This document shows positions 46,992 to 54,291 of a stretch of 64,000 bases of DNA, in pieces; positions within the stretch are counted from its first letter, which is position 1, and the number at the start of each line of letters is the position of its first letter. Source of the DNA: Nitrosopumilus adriaticus (lineage in GTDB: Archaea; Thermoproteota; Nitrososphaeria; Nitrososphaerales; Nitrosopumilaceae); the NCBI RefSeq assembly GCF_000956175.1, contig NZ_CP011070.1:620001-684000 (forward strand). Reading direction: 5' to 3'. The notes beneath the pieces were generated by a model. It saw only the letters and a list, made by a program, of their open reading frames with translations, was not told the DNA's origin and searched no databases. Both the position numbers and the translations under genes were made by a program.

Positions 46992-48355
46992 TATTTCACC
47001 TCATTTTCAATAGTTTTTGCCAACATTTTTTCCATATCTGATTTCTCTTCATTTTCATTGATGGGCTCATTTGAGTTATTTTTTTTATCGATAAATTGCT
47101 TTAATTGTTTTTCATCAATTGTAATGTTCAAAGTTTTGCAATGTACTTTTGTTAGCTCAAATACTTCTTCAGGGATAAAATCTCTTGATAACTCGTCTAC
47201 TAATGATATGATATCTTCAGGCAATTCTGCATCTTGCACAACAGGTTCTTGCACAACAGGTTCTTGCACAACAGGTTCTTGCACAACAGGTTCTTGCACA
47301 ACAGGTTCTTGCACAACAGGTTCTTGCACAACAGGTTCTTGCACAACAGGTTCTTGCACAACAGGTTCTTGCACAACAGGTTCTTGCACAACAGGTTCTT
47401 GCACAACAGGTTCTTGCACAACAGGTTCTTGCACAACAGGTTCTTGCACAACAGGTTCTTGTTTTTGTGAATTTGGTTTGATGTTATCTGGAGATTTTTC
47501 TGATTTTTGAACTAATGCATCCACATTAATCGTTTGAATATTTTCTTTAAATGGTGCATCTTCCTTCATAAAGTTGAGTGGATTATTCATATCTGTAGTC
47601 AATAATTTAATGTCTGTCAATGTAGTCTCAAAAGAATTTGAAAGAATTTCAACTTCTTCTTTAACGGTAGTTAGATCCTGTTTGAACTGATCAAAGTCTG
47701 TTTTTAGGGTCTGTATGTCATTTTCAATGGGTTCCATTTTTTCCATAATGATTAATTCTGTATCTGAATTATCTAGTGAAGAATCCGAATAATTATCTCC
47801 TTCATTTGTTTCTGCACCTGCCAGTAAAGCTTCAATTTCTGGATTTCCTCCAATACCTTCTTCAGGTTTATCTCCCTCTTCTGTTTTTGCTAGCATTGCA
47901 TCAATCTCAGAATTTCCATTTTCTTTACCCTCTGCTTCTGTTTTTGCCAGTAAAGCTTCCATTTCGGATGTGCCTGAATTATTTTCTGAACCTGTTCCTG
48001 CTAATAGCGCATCAATCTCAGAATTTCCTGCAATCTCAGAATCTGCATCTTCAATTTGATTTTGAGTTTCGATCTCAGAATTTTTAGTATTTCCTTTCCC
48101 TTTAATAGAAATACTCTTCAATGAAATGTTTTTTAATGAAAAGTTTTTTAAATTAATTTTTTTAATATTTAGACCGACTACAACTACAACTAGTGGTACA
48201 ACTAAAGTAAATAAAACATATTGTTCATCAAAAAGATATTCAGGAAACATTTCATATAATACAAGAAAATACATTGCAAATCCTGAAAAAATAATTAATT
48301 TTAAATTGCTTTCACTAATTTTTATTTTAGAAAAAATAGTTGATGGGAGGAGCAT
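46991..48355 (-). CDS. ArlX/ArlCDE-position motor scaffold with repeats
   Basis: The 454-residue protein lies where crenarchaeal ArlX or euryarchaeal ArlC/D/E are found. It has two TM segments (about 18-33 and 45-62) and a row of five-residue units (INLKN FSLKN ISLKS ISIKG, 67-86). Four copies of an EIDALLA-type motif follow at about 112-119, 130-137, 149-156 and 172-179. Then come a coiled coil (about 208-255), fifteen PVVQE/PVVQD repeats (301-375), a conserved helical domain (SLVDELSRDFIPEEVFELTK) and a last motif DMEKMLAKT at 440-448. The coiled coil and C-terminal domain are of ArlD/E type. It probably forms the cytosolic or membrane motor collar. Transmembrane start plus TAATG coupling to arlG support one transcript. 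Confidence 0.82.
   Translation of the reverse strand: MLLPSTIFSKIKISESNLKLIIFSGFAMYFLVLYEMFPEYLFDEQYVLFTLVVPLVVVVVGLNIKKINLKNFSLKNISLKSISIKGKGNTKNSEIETQNQIEDADSEIAGNSEIDALLAGTGSENNSGTSEMEALLAKTEAEGKENGNSEIDAMLAKTEEGDKPEEGIGGNPEIEALLAGAETNEGDNYSDSSLDNSDTELIIMEKMEPIENDIQTLKTDFDQFKQDLTTVKEEVEILSNSFETTLTDIKLLTTDMNNPLNFMKEDAPFKENIQTINVDALVQKSEKSPDNIKPNSQKQEPVVQEPVVQEPVVQEPVVQEPVVQEPVVQEPVVQEPVVQEPVVQEPVVQEPVVQEPVVQEPVVQEPVVQEPVVQDAELPEDIISLVDELSRDFIPEEVFELTKVHCKTLNITIDEKQLKQFIDKKNNSNEPINENEEKSDMEKMLAKTIENEVK
47231..47460 (+). repeat. 15 x 15-bp perfect tandem repeat
   Basis: Unit TTCTTGCACAACAGG is repeated fifteen times in a row; only the first copy differs, at its first base (A for T). It encodes PVVQE on the minus strand. 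The unit length is a multiple of three, so copy-number change keeps the frame. Confidence 0.97.
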
Positions 48356-48365
48356 AAAAAATCTC

Positions 48366-49070
48366 CTAGCCCAAATCTACTATGGTATTTGTGATTGTTG
48401 GAACTTGTCTTTCCACAGTTAAGGCTGAACCTGTTGGAGTAATTATTTCCACTTTGATTTTGTCTAATGCTTGTGGTCTATCTCCGGATGCATAAGCAAC
48501 TGCTAGAACTGCTGATTCTCCTTGTGAGAGAATATCATTACTTGTACTTTCTTGTGTAAAGTAAATGAATGCACGAGTGTATGTTGGTCCAGGACTTGCT
48601 CCTGTTGGGCTGTTATCAATTTGTCCAAATGTTTCGTCACCTGATGAACCATCAGATACTGCTTGTGCTGTTGCAGAACTGAGACTCTTGAATTCTCCTG
48701 TTAGTGTTCCGACATAAATGTCGCTGTAATCAATTGAATTGCTGACATATCTTACAGAAGTTGTTTTTGCTTCTAGATTAATGTCGTTTCCACCAGATGA
48801 AACCTTGATTGGAAATGCAGTCATATTCAAGTATCCTGTTGAAGAATCACCTTCACCGATGACCTTACCTGCAACTTGCATACTGCTACTTGCTTCTCCC
48901 AAACTGGAAATTATTGATGTCTTTGCTTTCTGTGATGTAGTAAATCCCATGTTAAGTACAACAAATGCTAAGGCTGCAGCTACGATTACAAATGCAATCA
49001 TGACTATTGCAGACTCTACACCGATGACTCCACGATGAGAATGTCGCGTTCCCTTTCGTTGTAATTTCAT
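48366..49070 (-). CDS. arlB: Archaellin 1
   Basis: This is an archaellum filament subunit, 234 residues from ATG at 49070; the frame extends further upstream but the four other archaellins show the true start. Class III signal peptide MKLQRKGTRHSHRG is cut after RG by the prepilin peptidase, then the hydrophobic helix VIGVESAIVMIAFVIVAAAL. The beta-rich C-terminal domain ends VERQVPTITNTIVDLG. It lies 10 bp upstream of the ArlX-like gene and is the last archaellin of the array. It has no Cys pair. Confidence 0.92.
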   Translation of the reverse strand: MKLQRKGTRHSHRGVIGVESAIVMIAFVIVAAALAFVVLNMGFTTSQKAKTSIISSLGEASSSMQVAGKVIGEGDSSTGYLNMTAFPIKVSSGGNDINLEAKTTSVRYVSNSIDYSDIYVGTLTGEFKSLSSATAQAVSDGSSGDETFGQIDNSPTGASPGPTYTRAFIYFTQESTSNDILSQGESAVLAVAYASGDRPQALDKIKVEIITPTGSALTVERQVPTITNTIVDLG

Positions 49071-49093
49071 TGATAGGATTAAGTGGCATGGGG

Positions 49094-49126
49094 GTATATC
49101 ATAGCGTGTGTTTGGCGTGATCAAAC
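49094..49126 (-). promoter_or_regulatory. Archaellin promoter block (archaellin 1)
   Basis: A TATA-like GATATAC (49094-49100) lies about 26 nt before the ATG, preceded by a conserved block with inverted repeat GTGTTTG-N7-CAAACAC. The block is near-identical at 50741-50773 and 51574-51606 and partly kept at 53280-53312. Confidence 0.6.
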
Positions 49127-49164
49127 ACAAGAATTCATTTAAAAATTGATTTTCTTTTGTATGG

Positions 49165-49884
49165 CTATCCTAAATCTAGTACTTCATGTGTGATGCTTGG
49201 GATGTCTCTTTCTACTGTTAAAGTGGCCCCATTTGAAACTATGATTTCAAAATTGATTTTTTCTAACGCATATGGTCTATCATTTGTTGCAAATGCTATG
49301 GCTAAAATGGCATGTTCTCCAACATCTAAAACTTGATTTGAATTCAATCTTTTAGCCCAATATAGAAACGCACTAGTTTCATCTGGCAGTGTACCGTTAA
49401 CCGGATTAGCACCATTAAATGCATCAAAAGCAGCATCTGTTTCTAGTTCTGCTTGTCTGTAAGCCAAAATTGATTGTCTATATGTATCTGCAGTTATTGC
49501 ACCTGTGTAGATATTGTCATACTGAATTGATTCACCAATATATCTAATTGATATAACATCTGGAGAAAAATTTACTGAATTCCCATCTTTTGAAATTTTG
49601 AGAGGTATGTTTGTTGCATTAATCCTTGGAATGCTAAAACACGAAGATTCTGAATCTATACATCCAACTGCGGTAATTGTTCCTGATATTTTCATTGAAC
49701 TGCTTGATTCTTCTAATCCTGCAATAGTAGTTGTTTTTACCATCTGTGATGTAGTAAATCCCATGTTAAGTACAACAAATGCTAAGGCTGCAGCTACGAT
49801 TATAAATGCAATCATGACTATTGCAGACTCTACACCGATAACTCCACGATGAGAATGTCGCGTTCCCTTTTCCTGAAATATCAA
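49165..49884 (-). CDS. arlB: Archaellin 2
   Basis: A 239-residue archaellin starting at TTG 49884 (LIFQEKGTRHSHRG, then VIGVESAIVMIAF). The leader differs from the others (IFQEK for KLQRK), although the following 100 bp are nearly identical in DNA. Two Cys in VGCIDSESSCF could form a disulfide in the surface domain. Its promoter has a TATA at 49908-49916 and a perfect palindrome just upstream. Confidence 0.9.
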   Translation of the reverse strand: MIFQEKGTRHSHRGVIGVESAIVMIAFIIVAAALAFVVLNMGFTTSQMVKTTTIAGLEESSSSMKISGTITAVGCIDSESSCFSIPRINATNIPLKISKDGNSVNFSPDVISIRYIGESIQYDNIYTGAITADTYRQSILAYRQAELETDAAFDAFNGANPVNGTLPDETSAFLYWAKRLNSNQVLDVGEHAILAIAFATNDRPYALEKINFEIIVSNGATLTVERDIPSITHEVLDLG

Positions 49885-49921
49885 TATTTTCTATTGCCTT
49901 CAAAAGAGTATATCATAAAGT

Positions 49922-49938
49922 CTGTATTTTGTAAACAG
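49922..49938. promoter_or_regulatory. Perfect GTCTGT...ACAGAC palindromic operator
   Basis: GTCTGT (49920-49925) and ACAGAC (49935-49940) form a perfect inverted repeat around the core GTATT-N3-TAAAC. It lies 8 bp upstream of the TATA-like box of archaellin 2 (minus strand) and replaces the block used by the other archaellin promoters. Confidence 0.5.
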
Positions 49939-49994
49939 ACAATACAAATTTGTAATGATTGAAAATAAGAAAGATTGGAAACCAGTTTTAGTGG

Positions 49995-50717
49995 TTAACC
50001 CATATCTACTATACTGGTGGTGATTGTTGGAATTTGTCTTTCAACTGATAGTGATGCACCAGTTGCTGGAATTATTTCCACTCTAATTTTGTCTAATGCT
50101 GTGGGTCTCTCAGATGAAGCAAACCCTATTGCTAATGCTGCATGTTCTCCTTGATCCAAAACTTGATTGGTGTTGTATTGAACTGACCAATAGATGAAGG
50201 CTGCGGTTTGTGAAGCAACAGTTCCGTTAATAGGGTTAATGGAATCTCCTGAAAATCCAGTTAATGAATCAGTATTTGCTTCTTCAAATGCTCCTCTCAA
50301 GGTTCTATGTTCTTCAGATGTTATTGGTCCAGAGTAAATGTCATCATACTCTACACTGTTACTGAGATATTTTACAGCTGTTGTAGCTGTTCCTAAATCT
50401 ATTGAATCTCCTCCTGGAGTAAGTCTAAGTGGAAATGCTGTGGCATTAATCTTTGGTGTTGTTGCACAAGTAGTATCTGATGATGATGAAGTACATCCAA
50501 CAGCTGTTACTTTACCTGCAATTTGCATACTGCTACTTGATTCTCCAAGTCCTGCCATAATAGTGGTCTTTGCTTTCTGTGATGTAGTAAATCCCATGTT
50601 AAGTACAACAAATGCTAAGGCTGCAGCTACGATTACAAATGCAATCATGACTATTGCAGACTCTACACCGATAACTCCACGATGAGAATGTCGCGTTCCC
50701 TTTCGTTGTAATTTCAT
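49995..50717 (-). CDS. arlB: Archaellin 3
   Basis: A 240-residue archaellin, ATG at 50717, with signal peptide MKLQRKGTRHSHRG and mature N-terminus VIGVESAIVMIAF. Its surface domain has a Cys pair (VGCTSSSSDTTCA) and a middle part with FEEANTDSLTGFSGD. It is closely related to archaellin 4 next door. Confidence 0.92.
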   Translation of the reverse strand: MKLQRKGTRHSHRGVIGVESAIVMIAFVIVAAALAFVVLNMGFTTSQKAKTTIMAGLGESSSSMQIAGKVTAVGCTSSSSDTTCATTPKINATAFPLRLTPGGDSIDLGTATTAVKYLSNSVEYDDIYSGPITSEEHRTLRGAFEEANTDSLTGFSGDSINPINGTVASQTAAFIYWSVQYNTNQVLDQGEHAALAIGFASSERPTALDKIRVEIIPATGASLSVERQIPTITTSIVDMG

Positions 50718-50740
50718 TGATAGGATTTAGTGTGATATGA

Positions 50741-50773
50741 GTATATCATAGCGTGTGTTTGCTGTGATCAAAC
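50741..50773 (-). promoter_or_regulatory. Archaellin promoter block (archaellin 3)
   Basis: TATA-like box TATGATATAC (50741-50750) 24-33 nt before the ATG, with the upstream inverted repeat GTTTG-N7-CAAAC (50757-50773). Identical to the block at 51574-51606. Confidence 0.6.
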
Positions 50774-50827
50774 AGAATGATGATTGAAAAAATGAAAAAT
50801 AAGAAGATTGGAAACCAGTTTTAGTGG

Positions 50828-51550
50828 TTAACCCAAATCTACTACGCTAGTTGTGATTGTTGGAACTTGTCTTTCGACTGACAATGATGCACCAGTTGCT
50901 GGAATTATCTCAGCTCTGATTTTATCTAGTGCTTGAGGTCTCTCAGCTGCAGCAAATCCTATTGCTAATACTGCATGCTCACCTTGATCCAAGATTGCAT
51001 TGGTATTAGTTTGTACTGACCAGTAAATTATTGCTGCAGTTTGTGAAGCTGTAGTTCCATTTACAGGATTACAAGAATCACATGAAAATCCAGTTAATGA
51101 ATCAGTATTTGCTTCTTCAAATGCCCCTTTCAAGGCTCTGTGTTCTTCAGCAGATATTGGTCCAGAGTAAATGTCATCATACTCTACACTGTTGCTGAGG
51201 TATTTCACTGCGGTTGTGGCCAATTCTAAATTGACTGCATCTCCACCCGTGGTTACCTTGATTGGATATGCTGTAGCATTAATCTTTGGTGTTGTTGCAC
51301 AAGTAGTATCTGATGATGTAGAAGTACATCCAACAGCTGTTACTTTACCTGCAACTTGCATACTGCTACTTGATTCTCCAAGTCCTGATATGATGGTGGT
51401 CTTTGCTTTCTGTGATGTAGTAAATCCCATGTTAAGTACAACAAATGCTAAGGCTGCAGCTACGATTACAAATGCAATCATGACTATTGCAGACTCTACA
51501 CCGATGACTCCACGATGAGAATGTCGCGTTCCCTTTCGTTGTAATTTCAT
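50828..51550 (-). CDS. arlB: Archaellin 4
   Basis: A 240-residue archaellin, ATG at 51550, same leader and helix as archaellin 3. It has the same Cys pair (VGCTSTSSDTTCA) plus an additional pair CDSC near residue 155, which its twin lacks (SGDS there). This suggests an added disulfide or local variation after duplication. Confidence 0.92.
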   Translation of the reverse strand: MKLQRKGTRHSHRGVIGVESAIVMIAFVIVAAALAFVVLNMGFTTSQKAKTTIISGLGESSSSMQVAGKVTAVGCTSTSSDTTCATTPKINATAYPIKVTTGGDAVNLELATTAVKYLSNSVEYDDIYSGPISAEEHRALKGAFEEANTDSLTGFSCDSCNPVNGTTASQTAAIIYWSVQTNTNAILDQGEHAVLAIGFAAAERPQALDKIRAEIIPATGASLSVERQVPTITTSVVDLG

Positions 51551-51573
51551 TGATAGGATTTAGTGTGATATGA

Positions 51574-51606
51574 GTATATCATAGCGTGTGTTTGCTGTGA
51601 TCAAAC
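51574..51606 (-). promoter_or_regulatory. Archaellin promoter block (archaellin 4)
   Basis: Same 33-bp block as at 50741-50773, with TATA-like GATATAC at 51574-51580 and GTTTG-N7-CAAAC at 51590-51606. Confidence 0.6.
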
Positions 51607-51619
51607 ATCTATGAAAAAA

Positions 51620-52486
51620 CTATCCTTGCAGATTTTCTCTAAAAAAATCTAATGAATATCTAACCTCTGTTTCTGTAATCAATCCCTTATCAAACCAACA
51701 CAAAGATATCTGATACCAATTTGGAACATTAACTCCATCCCAAATAAATTCCAAATCTGATAGAGGAATTTGGCATAGTTCAAGTGAACCTGAATCATAA
51801 CTAATGGTATTGCTCTGAATGTTTAATGGAATGTTTGTAGCTTCACTAGGCACGCCATAGACTAACTTGAGAGTATAATCTTGCTCCATTCTCCATATTT
51901 CTTTTGAAATATCTATGGATGAATCAAATGTTGCATCTTGATTAAACATATTTCCTTGTTGGTAAACAAGATTATTTTGATTGTTATATACTAAAATATC
52001 ATATTCTGTATTGGCAAAATCTGAATCGACTAATCCACTAACTTCCAATACCTTGTCTTCTCTAATTTTATATGAAATATCTAATGTAGATTCAATTACA
52101 TTTGGATTGTCTTCAAAAAAGATTTTCCCGGTAAACCATGGGTGAATTTCACAAAAATAATAATATCCTGCAAATCCTGTGTGTTCCAAATTAATTGAAT
52201 ATCCTTTACCTGTACCTAGACTCTCTGAGGAAAAATATTCTCCAGCGTAATCTGGATGTTCAGGTACACCACTTACAATTTTATGTATAGTTGAATCATT
52301 ATTTTGCCAAGTTATTCTGTCTCCTGACTGAATTGGAAGTTCTCTGGGTTGAAACAATTCATTTTTCCCAAAATTATCATAAGGATTAATGAAAATAATC
52401 CATGAATCCTCTGCAAAAACTGTTGAAGTTGTAATTGGGAGCATTAGTAATACCCCTGAAAAAATCACAATTGCTCTTAATGTCAT
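51620..52486 (-). CDS. Secreted cupredoxin-type protein in archaellin array
   Basis: A 288-residue exported protein. MTLRAIVIFSGVLLMLPITT is a signal peptide ending at VFA; the longer frame to 52540 adds a polar leader, so ATG 52486 is preferred. A plastocyanin-like domain spans about 20-115, with GDRITWQNNDSTIHKI (His ligand) and YFCEIHPWFTG (Cys and His), but Phe stands where the axial Met usually is. A second beta domain follows (DISYKIREDKVLEVSGLVDS), and a C-terminal helical part contains DKGLITETEVRYSLDFF. Its place among archaellins suggests a surface-filament link, but an unrelated electron-transfer role is also possible. Confidence 0.82.
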   Translation of the reverse strand: MTLRAIVIFSGVLLMLPITTSTVFAEDSWIIFINPYDNFGKNELFQPRELPIQSGDRITWQNNDSTIHKIVSGVPEHPDYAGEYFSSESLGTGKGYSINLEHTGFAGYYYFCEIHPWFTGKIFFEDNPNVIESTLDISYKIREDKVLEVSGLVDSDFANTEYDILVYNNQNNLVYQQGNMFNQDATFDSSIDISKEIWRMEQDYTLKLVYGVPSEATNIPLNIQSNTISYDSGSLELCQIPLSDLEFIWDGVNVPNWYQISLCWFDKGLITETEVRYSLDFFRENLQG

Positions 52487-52575
52487 CAAATAATCATGAA
52501 AATTTAGTAATTTGTACTGTTGTTTGATCAAAATAAACAAAATAAAAAAGTAAAAAACCTGGCTAATTATTTAGA

Positions 52576-53256
52576 TTAACCAAGATCTACTATCGATGAT
52601 GATATGTTTGGAACTGTACGCTCAATAGACAATGGTGCACCAGTTGGAAGAATTACTTCTGCTCTAATTATGTCTAGTGATTGCGGTCTTTCGCTTTCAG
52701 AAAATGCAATTGCTAGCATTCCGTGTTCACCTTGATCCAAAATGAAGTTATCATTTCTATTTACATTGAAATAGAATACTGCTTTTGTATCAGATGGGCT
52801 TGAAGCATTTACAGGGTTTGATGTTATGTATCCTGCAGTCACTGATGCCTGCATTGCACTTGCTAATGTATCATGCACACCTGATGATATTGCTCCTGCA
52901 TAGATGTTTCCATGTTCCACACTATTACTGAGATAACGAATAGCAGCATTTGAAGGATTAAGGTTAATTGATTGACCTCCGGACACTATCTTTAATGGAA
53001 CAGCTGTGGCATTAAGTTTCCCTGCAGTAATGTGGCCTGAACCAATAATTTTACCTGCAATTTCTAATGCACTACTTGCTTCATCAGCGCTTGAGACTAT
53101 GGCATTTTTTGTTTTTTGCGTAGTTGAGAATCCCATGTTAAGTACAACAAATGCTAAGGCTGCAGCTACGATTACAAATGCAATCATGACTATTGCAGAC
53201 TCTACACCGATGACTCCACGATGAGAATGTCGCGTTCCCTTTCGCTGTAATTTCAT
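52576..53256 (-). CDS. arlB: Archaellin 5 (first of the array)
   Basis: A 226-residue archaellin, ATG at 53256, signal peptide MKLQRKGTRHSHRG, mature VIGVESAIVMIAF. It lacks Cys and is shorter than archaellins 2-4. It is transcribed first from the region shared with the TrmB-type regulator, and is separated from the rest by the cupredoxin gene. Gene end VERTV..SSIVDLG matches its paralogs. Confidence 0.92.
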   Translation of the reverse strand: MKLQRKGTRHSHRGVIGVESAIVMIAFVIVAAALAFVVLNMGFSTTQKTKNAIVSSADEASSALEIAGKIIGSGHITAGKLNATAVPLKIVSGGQSINLNPSNAAIRYLSNSVEHGNIYAGAISSGVHDTLASAMQASVTAGYITSNPVNASSPSDTKAVFYFNVNRNDNFILDQGEHGMLAIAFSESERPQSLDIIRAEVILPTGAPLSIERTVPNISSSIVDLG

Positions 53257-53279
53257 TATTGAAAATTAGTATGATGTTA

Positions 53280-53312
53280 GTATATCATAGCGTGTGTTTA
53301 GAGTGATCGTAC
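53280..53312 (-). promoter_or_regulatory. Archaellin promoter block (archaellin 5), diverged
   Basis: TATA-like GATATAC preceded by a half-conserved block. The GTTT half is kept but the second half is changed (GATCGTACAAC), so the inverted repeat is weakened. Confidence 0.5.
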
Positions 53313-53445
53313 AACTTTGTGGATATTTGCTGTTCGTTTGTTAAAAACACACAGTATCTAATTATGTCAAAATTTATTGTGATATTAATGAAAAATCAAC
53401 GACTTCTATGTTATAGAGCCCAAAATAATAGATCAGATAAATATC

Positions 53446-54279
53446 ATGAATACTGGAGGAGAAAGTAATATGTTAAGCAAAGAAGAAATTTACAATTCTC
53501 TAGTTCATTTTGGTTTGGAAGAAATTGATGCCAAAATCTATGTTGGCCTTCTTCAGATGGGTTCTGTAACTGTTGGTACGATGGCACAAAAACTTAATGT
53601 TGATAGAGGAAAGGCATACAGATCTCTGAACAAGCTCAGAAATATGGGTGTGATTTCAACTACCTTTTCAAATCCTACAATCGTAAATGCTGTAGAACCA
53701 TCTGAAGCATTAACGAGTGTAATTCAAAAGAAAGAAGATGAAATTGTCATGCTACAAAAATTGGCAAGAACTGTTATTGAAAGTCTCCATAACTATGAAA
53801 ATAATGTGGCAGCAACTGACATGTCCTCCTTCTCAATTGTTCAAGGAAGATCTAACATATACACTAGAATTGGAAAACTAATCCAAGAATCTAAAGAGAA
53901 AATCTTTCTGGTTACAACTTCAGATGATTTGATGAGGATGTATCACACATCTATACCAGATAAAATACATGCAAAAATATCTACAGGTGGAGAAGTGAGA
54001 ATAATCACTAATGACTGTGATGCAAAAACAATGGAGATCATTGAACAGTTAGGTACGCCTGAAGTTAAAATTGGAAAACTGCCTTCAAAAAGTAGAATGA
54101 TTGTAGAATCAAAGAATCAGCTAATCATGTCGGGAGCTATGAAAGAATCAATGGATCTTAATGATGATGTTGACTCTATCATGTATACTAATTCTGAAGA
54201 GATGGTTGAAAACATGTTTAGTTTGTGCACTCATCTATGGAAAAAATCAAAACCAATGGAAATCTTATCTTCCAATTAA
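53446..54279 (+). CDS. TrmB-family transcriptional regulator
   Basis: A 277-residue TrmB-like protein: an N-terminal winged helix (SLVHFGLEEIDAKIYVGLLQ, MAQKLNVDRGKAYRSLNKLR) and a C-terminal phospholipase-D-like effector domain (EKIFLVTTSDDLMRMYHTSI, GGEVRIITNDCDAK). TrmB proteins bind operators near BRE/TATA and respond to ligands. It is divergent from the archaellin array, 190 bp away, and thus a prime candidate for controlling it. TTATAG at about 53413 lies 30 nt before the ATG. ATG 53446 or the later ATG 53470 may be used. Confidence 0.85.
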   Translation: MNTGGESNMLSKEEIYNSLVHFGLEEIDAKIYVGLLQMGSVTVGTMAQKLNVDRGKAYRSLNKLRNMGVISTTFSNPTIVNAVEPSEALTSVIQKKEDEIVMLQKLARTVIESLHNYENNVAATDMSSFSIVQGRSNIYTRIGKLIQESKEKIFLVTTSDDLMRMYHTSIPDKIHAKISTGGEVRIITNDCDAKTMEIIEQLGTPEVKIGKLPSKSRMIVESKNQLIMSGAMKESMDLNDDVDSIMYTNSEEMVENMFSLCTHLWKKSKPMEILSSN

Positions 54280-54291
54280 TTTTTTCTTTTT

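Larger units (their letters stand above)
49960..51606 (-). repeat. Tandem duplication of archaellins 3 and 4
   Basis: About 810 bp (49960-50773) is repeated at 50790-51606. The copies share the 3' flank (GATTGGAAACCAGTTTTAG), the gene body and the whole promoter. Their first 140 bp are nearly identical also to the other three archaellins (48931-49070, 49747-49870, 53128-53256). Confidence 0.75.

Noticed and set aside
47231-47460. Possible CRISPR array
   Set aside because: Units are contiguous with no unique spacers, are only 15 bp, and lie inside a coding frame.
47058-47510. Open frames on both strands across the PVVQE region (for example GSCTT repeats)
   Set aside because: They arise because the 15-bp unit has no stop in any frame; the minus-strand frame has the TM, coiled coil and operon context.
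48366-49130. Longer archaellin 1 start at 49130 (MCLITPN...)
   Set aside because: The other four archaellins start at MKLQRKG or the equivalent, and the TATA box lies inside the extension.
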